64,000 bases of DNA, from positions 202,279-266,278 of the forward strand of contig JAHBSG010000002.1 in the NCBI GenBank assembly GCA_019639235.1. The letters run 5' to 3'. Position 1 is the stretch's first letter. The number at the start of each line of letters is the position of its first letter. This DNA comes from Acidobacteriota bacterium. Lineage in GTDB: Bacteria > Acidobacteriota > Blastocatellia > Pyrinomonadales > Pyrinomonadaceae. Of the stretch, positions 1 through 8,911 are shown one piece after another. The position numbers and the translations under genes were made by a program. The notes under the pieces are model-generated. The model was not told the origin of the DNA. It was given only the letters and a program-made list of their open reading frames with translations, and ran no database searches.

Positions 1-113
1 TGAAACGCCTCTTCGGCAATGATCTCTGCGGCCATTCCAATAACGTTGCTGTCGTAATCTCCAAGCTTGGAAGCTTTTACAACGATATCCAAAGCGGTTT
101 TTAGTCGATCCAT
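1..113 (-). CDS. N-terminal fragment of an unidentified protein, cut by the window edge
   Basis: A reading frame starts with ATG at 113-111 on the minus strand and stays open to the window edge (37 codons, beginning MDRLKTALDIVVKASKLGDY). The peptide looks helical and mixed-charge, and has no signal peptide. No clear ribosome binding site lies upstream. I do not recognise the family. It could be the start of a small soluble protein or a chance frame, because only the first residues are visible. It diverges from the peptidase gene at 494, with a palindrome-rich gap between them. Confidence 0.4.
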   Translation of the reverse strand, partial: MDRLKTALDIVVKASKLGDYDSNVIGMAAEIIAEEAF

Positions 114-240
114 ACTTTTTACTGATACTGGAGGGGCTTATATTGAGTCAGGAAGGAGACGAGAACTTTCGCCTACGCGAAAATCATACCAGACAAATGC
201 CGTCAAGTTTGCACTATTTGCGGCTTGCTGCGGCGCAATG

Positions 241-369
241 CGGTCAGGCTTGCCTGACCGACCGTGTTACACCAGAGTAACGCTCGGAGGCTAAGCCTCC
301 GAGCCTTAGTATTCGGATGGGCACGGAACGTCGAGGCAAGCCTCGCCGCACTGCAATCAGGCAAGCCTG
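241..369. repeat. Cluster of four short palindromes with an AGGC/GCCT core
   Basis: Four perfect hairpins lie within 130 bp: arms of 9 nt at 241-249/252-260 with a TT loop, 11 nt at 282-292/294-304 with a one-base loop, 6 nt at 332-337/340-345, and 5 nt at 358-362/365-369. All have AGGC..GCCT next to a loop of one or two bases. There is no T-run, so they are not ordinary terminators. They resemble REP-type intergenic repeats. No gene is visible in the 114-493 gap. Confidence 0.6.
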
Positions 370-430
370 TTCCGAACGGAAATTTCCATGCGGTGCTTGG
401 CGAGGAGTTTTGAGTCAAAACGAGAGGCGT

Positions 431-460
431 TTGCGTGGTTCCGCGGATTTCGCTTATGAT
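431..460 (+). promoter_or_regulatory. Probable sigma-70 promoter of the peptidase gene
   Basis: TTGCGT at 431-436, an 18-nt spacer and TATGAT at 455-460 lie 33 nt upstream of the chosen ATG. The predicted transcription start is near 467. No strong Shine-Dalgarno sequence follows. Confidence 0.4.
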
Positions 461-493
461 TCTCGGAAGTTTACAGGCATGGTCGTTCACCTT

Positions 494-2752
494 ATGAAAA
501 AGTTTAGTTTGCTGACCCTTATTGTTCTTTCGCTTGCGTTCGTTTCTGCGGCGCAGGACAAGCTGCTTACGCTGGACGCGATCTTTGGCCCGGACCCGGC
601 GGTGCAGGTCCAGTTCAGCGGGACGCCGAGTTTTTTGCAATGGGCGCCGGACGGGCGTTCGTTCAAGCGGGTCGAGAACGGGCGGCTGGTCCGCGTTGAC
701 GCGCTGACGGGCGAGGCACGGCCTTACTTTGATACTCAGCGGTTCGTTTCGGCGCTCGCGACCGTCGCCGGCATCGGCGCCCGCGACGCCGACCGGATAG
801 CCAATTCGCCCGGCCTTCTCTTCAATAAGGGCGAGACGGCGATCCTGCTCAACCACAACAACGACCTCTGGCACTACGACATCGCCGCCGGAATGCTCAA
901 GCGGCTGACAAGCAATGCCGATGAGGAAATGGAAGCGGACTTCAGCCCCGATGGGCGGATGGTTAGCTTTGTCCGCAAGAACGATCTTTATGTCGTGGAT
1001 ATCGCAAAGGGCGGCGAAAAGAGGCTGACCCGCGACGGCTCCGAGCGGGTGCACAATGGCTATCTCGTATGGGTCTATGAAGAGGAGCTTTACGGACGCG
1101 GGCAGAACCGCGGCTATTGGTGGTCGCCGGATTCGAAGCACATCGCTTTTCTCCGGCTTGACGATTCGCCGCTGCCCGAGTTCGTGCTTTCAAACGAGTT
1201 GACGAACGATCCTGTCCTCGAGAAAACACGTTACCCGAAACCCGGCGACCCAAATCCGCTCGTCCGGCTCGGCATTGCCGATGTTACGCGGTCAACCATC
1301 GTCCCGCCGGTCGGGCGTGTTCCGGGCGTTGGGCGGCGGCTGCCCGCCGGCGTTCAGCGGCTCGGCGATGCGGTCAAGTTTGCCGACCTCGCCCGCTATA
1401 AACCCGAAGACCTGCTGATCGGCCGCGTCGGTTGGACGCCGGATTCGAAGCAGGTGCTTTTTCAGGCGCTGAACCGCGAGCAGACCTTCCTCGATGTGAA
1501 CGCCGCGACGCCCGACGGGAAGACGAAGAAGCTCTTTACCGAGACGACCGCCGCCTGGGTCGAGGTTTACGACAATCCGGAGTTTCTGCCCGATGGCTCG
1601 TCTGTTTATCAATCTGCCCGCAACGGCTGGCGGCATCTTTATCATTACGACGCCAACGGCTCGCTCATTCGCCAACTGACCGACGGCCGCTGGGAGATCC
1701 GCAATTTTTACGGTGTTGACCCCGAGGGCCGCTATGCGTATTTCTCGGCAACGCGAGACAGCCACATCGCCGTCAACGTTTATCGCGTGCCGATCGCCGG
1801 CGGCGACATCGAGCGCCTGACCCAAGGCGAGGGCACGCACGGGGCGTCGTTCAACCGGACGTTCACGCATTTTGTCCATACGTGGAGCGATGTAAACACA
1901 CCCTCGCAGCAGCGGCTCTTCCGCTCGGATGGCCGGCTCGAACGCGTTATCAACGAGAACCGCGTCCCGGCGCTTGCCGAATACAAACTCGGCACACCGG
2001 AGTTCATGAAGGTGAAGACCCGCGACGGCTTTGAGATGGAAGCGATGATGATCCGCCCGCCGGATTTTGACCCGAACAAGAAGTATCCTGTTCTGCAATA
2101 TACCTACGCCGGGCCGCACGCCCCGCAGGTGCGCGACGGCTGGGGCGGCAACCGTTATATGTGGCACCAGATGCTTGCTCAAAAGGGCTACATCATCTGG
2201 GTCTGCGACAACCGCACGGCAAGCGGCAAGGGCGAGGAATCGACCTGGCCGGTCTATAAGCAGATGGGCACGCTCGAGCTTCGCGACATCGAGGACGGTG
2301 TCAACTATCTAAAGTCGCTGCCTTACGTTGACGGCGACCGTATCGGCATTTGGGGCTGGAGCTACGGCGGGTTTATGACGAGCTATGCGATGACGAACAG
2401 CAAGCTCTTCCGGGCGGGCATCGCGGGCGGCTCGGTAACGGACTGGCGGCTTTACGACTCGATCTACACCGAGCGCTATATGCTAACGCCGCAGAACAAC
2501 CGCGAGGGCTACGAAAAGACGTCCGTGCTCCGGTCGGCAAAGGACCTCCACGGCCGCATACTGCTGATCCACGGCATCATGGACAACAACGTCCATATGC
2601 AAAACACCATCCAGCTCGTCAACGAACTGCAGAAACACAACAAGCAGTTCGATCTGATGCTCTACCCCGGCCAACGCCACGGCATCAGCAACCGAGCCCA
2701 GGTCCGCCACTGGTACGAGATGATGACGAACTTTATAGTGAAGAACCTCTAA
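494..2752 (+). CDS. Secreted dipeptidyl peptidase IV (peptidase family S9B)
   Basis: A 752-residue serine exopeptidase expected to remove N-terminal dipeptides, often X-Pro, in the periplasm. The start at 494 gives a clean signal peptide (MKKFSLLTLIVLSLAFVSAA); upstream in-frame starts at 479 and 317 only add non-signal residues. An N-terminal beta-propeller region carries the EE substrate-anchor motif (WVYEEELYG, near residue 200). The C-terminal alpha/beta-hydrolase domain has the nucleophile in GWSYGG (Ser623), Asp697 in HGIMDNN and His729 in QRHGI, so the triad is complete. Length matches the family. A promoter is visible at 431-460 and a terminator follows at 2777. The family call is firm; the substrate is unknown. 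Confidence 0.93.
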   Translation: MKKFSLLTLIVLSLAFVSAAQDKLLTLDAIFGPDPAVQVQFSGTPSFLQWAPDGRSFKRVENGRLVRVDALTGEARPYFDTQRFVSALATVAGIGARDADRIANSPGLLFNKGETAILLNHNNDLWHYDIAAGMLKRLTSNADEEMEADFSPDGRMVSFVRKNDLYVVDIAKGGEKRLTRDGSERVHNGYLVWVYEEELYGRGQNRGYWWSPDSKHIAFLRLDDSPLPEFVLSNELTNDPVLEKTRYPKPGDPNPLVRLGIADVTRSTIVPPVGRVPGVGRRLPAGVQRLGDAVKFADLARYKPEDLLIGRVGWTPDSKQVLFQALNREQTFLDVNAATPDGKTKKLFTETTAAWVEVYDNPEFLPDGSSVYQSARNGWRHLYHYDANGSLIRQLTDGRWEIRNFYGVDPEGRYAYFSATRDSHIAVNVYRVPIAGGDIERLTQGEGTHGASFNRTFTHFVHTWSDVNTPSQQRLFRSDGRLERVINENRVPALAEYKLGTPEFMKVKTRDGFEMEAMMIRPPDFDPNKKYPVLQYTYAGPHAPQVRDGWGGNRYMWHQMLAQKGYIIWVCDNRTASGKGEESTWPVYKQMGTLELRDIEDGVNYLKSLPYVDGDRIGIWGWSYGGFMTSYAMTNSKLFRAGIAGGSVTDWRLYDSIYTERYMLTPQNNREGYEKTSVLRSAKDLHGRILLIHGIMDNNVHMQNTIQLVNELQKHNKQFDLMLYPGQRHGISNRAQVRHWYEMMTNFIVKNL

Positions 2753-2776
2753 GCAGAGCGATCATCACACGACACG

Positions 2777-2805
2777 AAAGGCGGCTCACTCGGCCGCCTT
2801 TTCAT
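2777..2805 (+). terminator. Rho-independent terminator after the dipeptidyl peptidase gene
   Basis: A perfect 9-bp stem (AAAGGCGGC at 2777-2785, GCCGCCTTT at 2793-2801) with a 7-nt loop runs into a short T-rich stretch, 25 nt after the stop codon. Confidence 0.75.
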
Positions 2806-2808
2806 TTG

Positions 2809-2838
2809 CAACCACAACCTCCGGGAATTCGCGGGCGA
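2809..2838. repeat. Detached copy of the 3-prime end of the lytic transglycosylase gene
   Basis: These 30 bases are identical to 8932-8961, which encode the last residues of the lytic transglycosylase on the minus strand. Read on the minus strand here, the frame gives FAREFPEVVV followed by ANEKAAE and a stop near 2790, matching the gene's LAREFPEVVVGPSTGE. The frame stays open upstream for about 40 codons but has no recognisable start. It looks like a displaced gene tail, with the macroglobulin gene lying between the two copies. Confidence 0.7.
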
Positions 2839-3014
2839 AGGTATCGTTTTTGAATGCCCCGAGCCCTCGAATCGCGGAAAACTTTTCCGGGCAAAGCAAC
2901 CGAATCGAAAAGATGCCGCATCACAAGGGGCTAGTTAGAAGGATCCACACTAAGCAGCTCCGGTCAGACGCCGTTTGACCGTTAAAGGCAAATTCTAAAA
3001 TTGAGGTAGTTCCG

Positions 3015-6000
3015 ATGCGAGTCAAGCTCTTCCCTGCGGCTTTTCTAAGCCTGATCTGCGCCTTTGCGGCGGCGGGCCAAACGATAGATGAGAAAAATTC
3101 ATCTGCCCGGTTCGGTGCCGAGGGGCTTGAGGTGACGCTGCCTGTAACGGCGCGAGCAAAGGCGTCGGTTCCGGCGGTGCTTGAACTGCTCGACCCTGTG
3201 GACAAGGTCGTGGCAAGCACTTCGACAGATGCCTCTCTTGATCGCGGCCGCCAGCGGCTTCGGATCGTGCTCCCGCTTCCTGGTGCGACGAGCCCGAGAA
3301 ACGATGAGGTGATCTGGCATCGGGTTCGTTATCGCGTCGGCAATGCGTTTGGAATCGTCTCGCTCTCGCAGCTTTTGGAGGATGTGTTCGATCTCCGCGT
3401 CGCCGCCTCCGAAGAGGTCGCGCCGGGGATGATCTACCGCGTCAGAGTGACGGCCTTTAATCCGTTCACGCAAGGTTCAGTATCGAGTGTTCGGATAAAT
3501 GGGACGCTTACGTTTGACCTGAAGTCCGGGGATGAAGATTCGCTTGAACTCAAAGCAGAGGGGCTGACCGACGGCAACGGGAACGCAGTTCTTGAGTTCA
3601 AGATCCCGAGCGGCGTGGCATTCGACGATGACGGCGAGATCGAGATCACCGCTACAAAGAACGGCGTCGTCCGAACGGCTTCCAACGACCTCAAAAGCAT
3701 CCGAACGGGTGCCGAATTCCTGATGCTGACAGACAAATCGCTATATCAGCCCGAGCAGACGATAAACATCCGCGGCATCTATCTTGAGGGGATCGAGACG
3801 AAGACCGTAAACACTGGCCGCGAGGTCGATATCCGCATCGAGGACGAAGAAGACACGGTCGTATATCGCGAAAAGCTGCGGACGTCGGAGTTCGGAATTG
3901 CCGCGGTCTCATGGAACATTCCGCCGAATGCAAAACTCGGCACCTATACCATCAGAGTGCGTGATGAGTTTGGCGAAGATATCGGCCGGCAAAACCTGAA
4001 GATATCGCGATACGATCTGCCGAACTTTGTCGTCAAGGCCGAGCCCGATAAGGGCTACTATCTCCCGGGCGACTCGGTTGCGGAACTTGCGGTCCGAGCT
4101 GACTACCTTTTCGGCAAGCCAGTCACCCGCGGCAAGGTACGAGTTGTTGAAGAAAAGGACCGAAGGTGGAATTGGCGTGAACAGAAATACGACATCGACG
4201 AGGGCCAGGTCTTCGAGGGCGAAACGGATGCCGAAGGGAAGTTCGTTGCCCGGTACCTTCTTGAGGGTGAGTTTGCCACGCTCAGGGACGAGAGCCATAG
4301 GAAGTACATCGATGTCATGTTTGCTGCCTATTTTACCGATCCGACGACCAACCGGACCGAGCAGCGACGCTTTGACATTCGCCTGACGCGAGAGCCGATC
4401 CACGTTTACTTTTCATCCGCCCGCGATGACCGCCACTCGTCGTTGCCGGTTCAGGGATACGTTACCGCATTCTATGCCGACGGCACTCCGGCTGAGTGTG
4501 AGGTCGAGATCACAGCAAGCGAATATGACGACGAGGGATTTCGCACGGTCTTGAAGACGCGAACAAATCGGTACGGCGTCGCGAAAGTTGAATTTCGGGC
4601 TCCCAAGTTCGAGGACTTCGTTGAAGAACTTCATCTGCGAATAGCTGCCACCGGCCGCGAGGGCCGGAAAGGTACGCTCGAAGAGGAGATCGGCTTTGCC
4701 GAAGAGGATGAGAACGGCATTTCTCTATCGATTCCGAGGGTGATCTTGAAAGTGGGCGAGCCGATACGGATGGAAGTGCGGTCCGCTCGCCGCGAAGGGC
4801 AGGTGCGAGTCGATGTCGTCCGCGGATGGACGCTGCTTTCGAGCCATGGCGTTAGGCTGCAAAATGGACGCGGCAGCCTCGCAGTGCCGTTCGACCCATT
4901 TTTCCAGGGCGAGATCAAGATCATCGCCTATACGGAGCCGACGTACGAGGACGACGATATCGTCCGGTCTCTGCGGCAGGTGATCTTTCCAGTCCGGCAG
5001 AATCTGAAAGTAGATGCCCGGTTCGGCAAAGCGGTTTACAAGCCGGGCGAGGATGCGAGCCTGACATTCGACATCGCCGATGCCGGCGGCCGGCCGGTCG
5101 AGAGCGCTCTCGGCGTGGCGATCGTGGACACGGCAGTCGAGCACCGGGCTCGTACCGATACGGAGTTCGGTTCGATGATGAGCAACTACCTCGGCTGGCT
5201 CGGCTACGGCGGGAGCATCGGCTTGGTCAACATTAAGGACATCCGCGACCTCGACCTGAGCAAACCGATACCGAATGATCTGCAGATAGTTGCCGGGGCA
5301 CTTTTGAACGACACTTGGTATGAACCGAGCATCTTCTTCAGCGACGATCTTCGGTCGGATGCCCGGAGGGTCTTCGCCCGACATTACAAGCCGCAGGATG
5401 ACATGCTGCGGCGGGCACTCTCTGCAGCGTTTACGGCGAGCGGGCAATATCCGCGGGACGAGAGATCGCTCCGCGAAGCGCTCAGCGGGCAAGGTATCTC
5501 GCTGCCGCTAGTGCGCGACCCATGGGGCGAGCAGTATCGGCCCGAGTTCGGCTACGAAAAGGAGAATGCGTTTGTCCGCTTTATTTCGAATGGGCCGGAC
5601 AAGCGCCCGGGGACGGCCGATGATTTTGCGGTCTCGAACGTTTCGCTCAAGTACTTTACGCCGACCGGCAAGGTGGTAGACGAGGCGATCCTGAGCCACC
5701 GCGACCGCACGGGAAATATCATCCGCGATCGCGAGACGCTGCTTGGCGCACTTGGCCGCAAGGAACTGAACGACATCTACGGCCGCCCTTATCAATTCGA
5801 TTTTTCGGTCGATGGCCGCCAATACGTGCTGCGCATAATAAGCCTCGGACGGGACGGCCGGCGGTCGGAATACTCATGGTCGGGCGATGACTTTACTGTC
5901 TGGACCAACCGGATCGATTATTTTGCCGAGCTCGAGAACCGGATCACAGTTACCCAAAGCCGGCTCAGCAAGATTCCGATGACGGCTGCGGAGTTCAAGG

Positions 6001-8906
6001 CGTCGCTCGCCTCGGCCGGTATCGACCTTGACACCATCACCGACGGTTACGGTAACAAGGTTTACGTAGTCGTTAATCGCTATACGCGCTTTTCAAACCG
6101 CGTCACGACGGCGATGGTTCGAGAATATGGCGTCGAGGGCCTGGTCGAGCGGCGAACTGTCACACCCGTGACTCAGGACGTTATCAGCTTTCGGATCCGG
6201 ACGGCGGGATCCGACCGGACGGAGGGAACGTGGCGAGACCTGACCCTGACGGAGATCATCCATGTGATCTCAGAGCGGACAAAGGACGACCCGGAACCGG
6301 TGATCAAGAATTCATCGTTCAGTTCCGAAGGGCCTGAGCCGGCATCGGGAGCTATCTCCGGAACCGTAAAGGACGAGACGGGGGCGGTGATCGTCGGGGC
6401 GACCGTCACCGCAACGCATCTTGAAATGCGGCAAGGCCGAACGGTCGTGACAAACGACTCGGGGCGGTACATTATCTCCGGGCTCTCGCCGGGAAGATAT
6501 GAATTGAAGGCCGAGGCTCCTGCGTTCAAGCCGGCGATAGTAACCAATATTCCGGTTACTGCCGGATCGACGACAAACTACGATATTCAGCTGGAGGTAG
6601 GCGGGGTTGAGGAAACGGTTACGGTAACGGCTGAGTCTGATTCGGTCGTGAATACCCTGGATGCTTCGATCGGAAATACGATCACATCACAACAAATAAC
6701 CAGCCTGCCGCTTGCCGCGAAGGATCCGCTTGCTTTACTGAAGCTTCAGCCGGGAACCGCGGACGGTGCGGGCGAGGGGCTTTCGACGCCGCGACTGCGG
6801 CAGTACTTCCCGGAGACGCTGCTTTGGAAGCCGGAGTTGATCACCGGTGCCGATGGCAAGGCCGCCGTCAATTTCAAAATGGCGGACAACATAACCACCT
6901 GGAAGGCATACACCATCGCCTCGACCCGCGATGGACGCGTTGGAGTTGCCGAGCAGGAGGTCACGGCATTCCAGTCGTTCTTTGCCGACCTCGACCCGCC
7001 AAAATTTCTGACCGAAGGCGACGAAATTTACCTGCCGGTTCAGGTGCGCAACTACACCGAAAGCACGGCGAGAGTTGACGTAACGATGGACGATGCGGAC
7101 TGGTTCAGCTTTCTTACGGACGCCCGACAGAAGATCGACGTCGCTTCAGGCGAGACCGAAAATGCCGTCTTCGGCTTCAGGGCTTCGCGGCCGGTGAAGG
7201 ACGGGCTTCAGCGGGTTACGGCTCTTGCCGAGAAGGACTCAGACGCGATCGAGAAACCGGTAACGGTCAAGCCGAACGGCCACGAGGTCGTGCGTTCGGA
7301 ATCGAAATACTTCAGCGGCAATGCCGAGCTTGCGGCGGAGTTTCCAGCGAACGCACTGCCGGGGACGCCTCGGGCCGAGCTCAAGATCTACCCGAATCTT
7401 TTCGCCCACATTACCGAATCGGTCGAGGGGCTTCTCCAGCGTCCCTATGGTTGCGGCGAGCAGACCGTTTCCTCAACCTACCCGAACCTGATGATCGTCG
7501 AGTTCAACGAAGAGGACACGCCGCTTCGTCGCCGGGCGATGCGTAACCTGATCCGCGGGAAAGAGCGGCTTCTCGGTTATCAGGCACCTGAAGGCGGCTT
7601 CACATATTGGGGCGGTGCGAGCGACCCGGACATTGCTTTGACGGCTTATGCTCTTCGCTTTCTCCACGATGCAGGCCGGTATATCGCGGTCGATGAATCG
7701 GTCATCGAGCGGGCGGAGCGGTGGCTGCTTTCACAGCAGCGACAGGACGGTGGCTGGTCGTATCGTTATTCGAGGGATTCAGCAGCGGGAGCGACGTCAT
7801 CAACGATGCTCACGACCTACGTTGTGCGTTCGTTTTCGATGCGGAAGGAAACCGAACAGGGCAAGGAATCCAAGGCGCCTATCGACAAGGCGATCAGTTT
7901 CCTACACCGGCAAAACGCCGCGATCGATGATCCTTACACGCTTTCGCTGCTCGGCAGCATCTTGCTTGCGAACGGCGACCGTGATGGTGCAGCGGCCATT
8001 GCAAAGCGGCTCGCCGGGCTTGCCCGGGACGAGGCAGGGTCGGCCTTTTGGAACCTTGAGAGCAACACGCCTTTCTATGGCTGGGGCAGAACTGCCCGCA
8101 TTGAGACGACAGCTCTCGCGGCGGGCTTCCTTGCTCAACTGGCTGAGTCAGACGTGGCTTATCGCGAACTCGTTGACAGGGCGATGGTCTTCTTGTTCCG
8201 AAACAAGGACCGCTACGGCGTTTGGTATTCGACACAGACGACGATAAACGTCCTTGAGACGTTTCTTGCCGTCATGAAAAAGACTTCGCAGGTAGAAAAC
8301 GCGGAGGTCGTTGTCAGCCTCAACGGCCGCGAGGCCGAAAGGCTGCAAGTGCCGTTAGACCGGCTCGAACCGATTGTGGTAGATCTAACGGACAGACTCT
8401 TGCCGGGCCGAAACGAGATCGTCGTCGGTGGGCTGGAGCGATATCCGCTGCTTGCAAATCTGGTTGCCGGTCATTACGTCGACTGGAAGGATGCGGATAT
8501 CTCAAGCCGCGATGTGAACGACTCGCGGGCGATCGAACTGGATGTGAACTGCCCGAAGACCGAAGCGGCGGTAATGGAAACTCTCACCTGTTCGGTTCGC
8601 GCCGAGCGTGTCGGATTCCGAGGATACGGGATGCTGCTGGCCGAGATCGGCACGCCGCCGGGTGCGGACGTTGACCGCGAGGCCCTGCAGGAAGCGATGA
8701 AGGGAAACACCGGAATTTCGCGGTATGACGTACTTCCCGATCGGGTCGTCGTCTATATGTGGGCACGCGGCGGCGGAACTCGATTTGACCTTAAATTCCG
8801 GCCGCGATACGCGATCAATGCGCAGACTCCGGCATCGGTCGTTTACGATTACTACAACCCCGAGGCACAAGCGACCGCTGCCCCGATCAGATTCCGCGTA
8901 CGCTAG
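3015..8906 (+). CDS. Alpha-2-macroglobulin-like protein with thioester and inserted pseudopilin-like and Oar-like modules
   Basis: 1963 residues with a signal peptide (MRVKLFPAAFLSLICAFAAA). An MG2-like domain (LTDKSLYQPEQTINIRGIYL, about residue 238) identifies the macroglobulin family. The internal thioester C1480-G-E-Q1483 is intact and precedes an alpha-alpha barrel thioester domain, so the protein should trap proteases or other attackers covalently in the periplasm or at the cell surface. Two inserts are atypical. About residues 780-1030 hold three repeats resembling the C-terminal domain of type II secretion pseudopilin GspG (DPWGEQY at 835, DIYGRPY at 920, DGYGNKV at 1010). About 1112-1255 hold a carboxypeptidase-regulatory domain plus a plug-like segment as in Oar receptors. 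The SD GAGGT sits 7 nt before the ATG, and TAAAAT at 2996-3001 is a likely -10. The stop lies 5 bp from the end of the convergent transglycosylase gene. Confidence 0.9.
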   Translation: MRVKLFPAAFLSLICAFAAAGQTIDEKNSSARFGAEGLEVTLPVTARAKASVPAVLELLDPVDKVVASTSTDASLDRGRQRLRIVLPLPGATSPRNDEVIWHRVRYRVGNAFGIVSLSQLLEDVFDLRVAASEEVAPGMIYRVRVTAFNPFTQGSVSSVRINGTLTFDLKSGDEDSLELKAEGLTDGNGNAVLEFKIPSGVAFDDDGEIEITATKNGVVRTASNDLKSIRTGAEFLMLTDKSLYQPEQTINIRGIYLEGIETKTVNTGREVDIRIEDEEDTVVYREKLRTSEFGIAAVSWNIPPNAKLGTYTIRVRDEFGEDIGRQNLKISRYDLPNFVVKAEPDKGYYLPGDSVAELAVRADYLFGKPVTRGKVRVVEEKDRRWNWREQKYDIDEGQVFEGETDAEGKFVARYLLEGEFATLRDESHRKYIDVMFAAYFTDPTTNRTEQRRFDIRLTREPIHVYFSSARDDRHSSLPVQGYVTAFYADGTPAECEVEITASEYDDEGFRTVLKTRTNRYGVAKVEFRAPKFEDFVEELHLRIAATGREGRKGTLEEEIGFAEEDENGISLSIPRVILKVGEPIRMEVRSARREGQVRVDVVRGWTLLSSHGVRLQNGRGSLAVPFDPFFQGEIKIIAYTEPTYEDDDIVRSLRQVIFPVRQNLKVDARFGKAVYKPGEDASLTFDIADAGGRPVESALGVAIVDTAVEHRARTDTEFGSMMSNYLGWLGYGGSIGLVNIKDIRDLDLSKPIPNDLQIVAGALLNDTWYEPSIFFSDDLRSDARRVFARHYKPQDDMLRRALSAAFTASGQYPRDERSLREALSGQGISLPLVRDPWGEQYRPEFGYEKENAFVRFISNGPDKRPGTADDFAVSNVSLKYFTPTGKVVDEAILSHRDRTGNIIRDRETLLGALGRKELNDIYGRPYQFDFSVDGRQYVLRIISLGRDGRRSEYSWSGDDFTVWTNRIDYFAELENRITVTQSRLSKIPMTAAEFKASLASAGIDLDTITDGYGNKVYVVVNRYTRFSNRVTTAMVREYGVEGLVERRTVTPVTQDVISFRIRTAGSDRTEGTWRDLTLTEIIHVISERTKDDPEPVIKNSSFSSEGPEPASGAISGTVKDETGAVIVGATVTATHLEMRQGRTVVTNDSGRYIISGLSPGRYELKAEAPAFKPAIVTNIPVTAGSTTNYDIQLEVGGVEETVTVTAESDSVVNTLDASIGNTITSQQITSLPLAAKDPLALLKLQPGTADGAGEGLSTPRLRQYFPETLLWKPELITGADGKAAVNFKMADNITTWKAYTIASTRDGRVGVAEQEVTAFQSFFADLDPPKFLTEGDEIYLPVQVRNYTESTARVDVTMDDADWFSFLTDARQKIDVASGETENAVFGFRASRPVKDGLQRVTALAEKDSDAIEKPVTVKPNGHEVVRSESKYFSGNAELAAEFPANALPGTPRAELKIYPNLFAHITESVEGLLQRPYGCGEQTVSSTYPNLMIVEFNEEDTPLRRRAMRNLIRGKERLLGYQAPEGGFTYWGGASDPDIALTAYALRFLHDAGRYIAVDESVIERAERWLLSQQRQDGGWSYRYSRDSAAGATSSTMLTTYVVRSFSMRKETEQGKESKAPIDKAISFLHRQNAAIDDPYTLSLLGSILLANGDRDGAAAIAKRLAGLARDEAGSAFWNLESNTPFYGWGRTARIETTALAAGFLAQLAESDVAYRELVDRAMVFLFRNKDRYGVWYSTQTTINVLETFLAVMKKTSQVENAEVVVSLNGREAERLQVPLDRLEPIVVDLTDRLLPGRNEIVVGGLERYPLLANLVAGHYVDWKDADISSRDVNDSRAIELDVNCPKTEAAVMETLTCSVRAERVGFRGYGMLLAEIGTPPGADVDREALQEAMKGNTGISRYDVLPDRVVVYMWARGGGTRFDLKFRPRYAINAQTPASVVYDYYNPEAQATAAPIRFRVR

Positions 8907-8911
8907 CCGCC

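Noticed and set aside
203..1141. Minus-strand frame opposite the dipeptidyl peptidase gene
   Set aside because: It runs antisense to a confidently identified gene and through the palindrome cluster.
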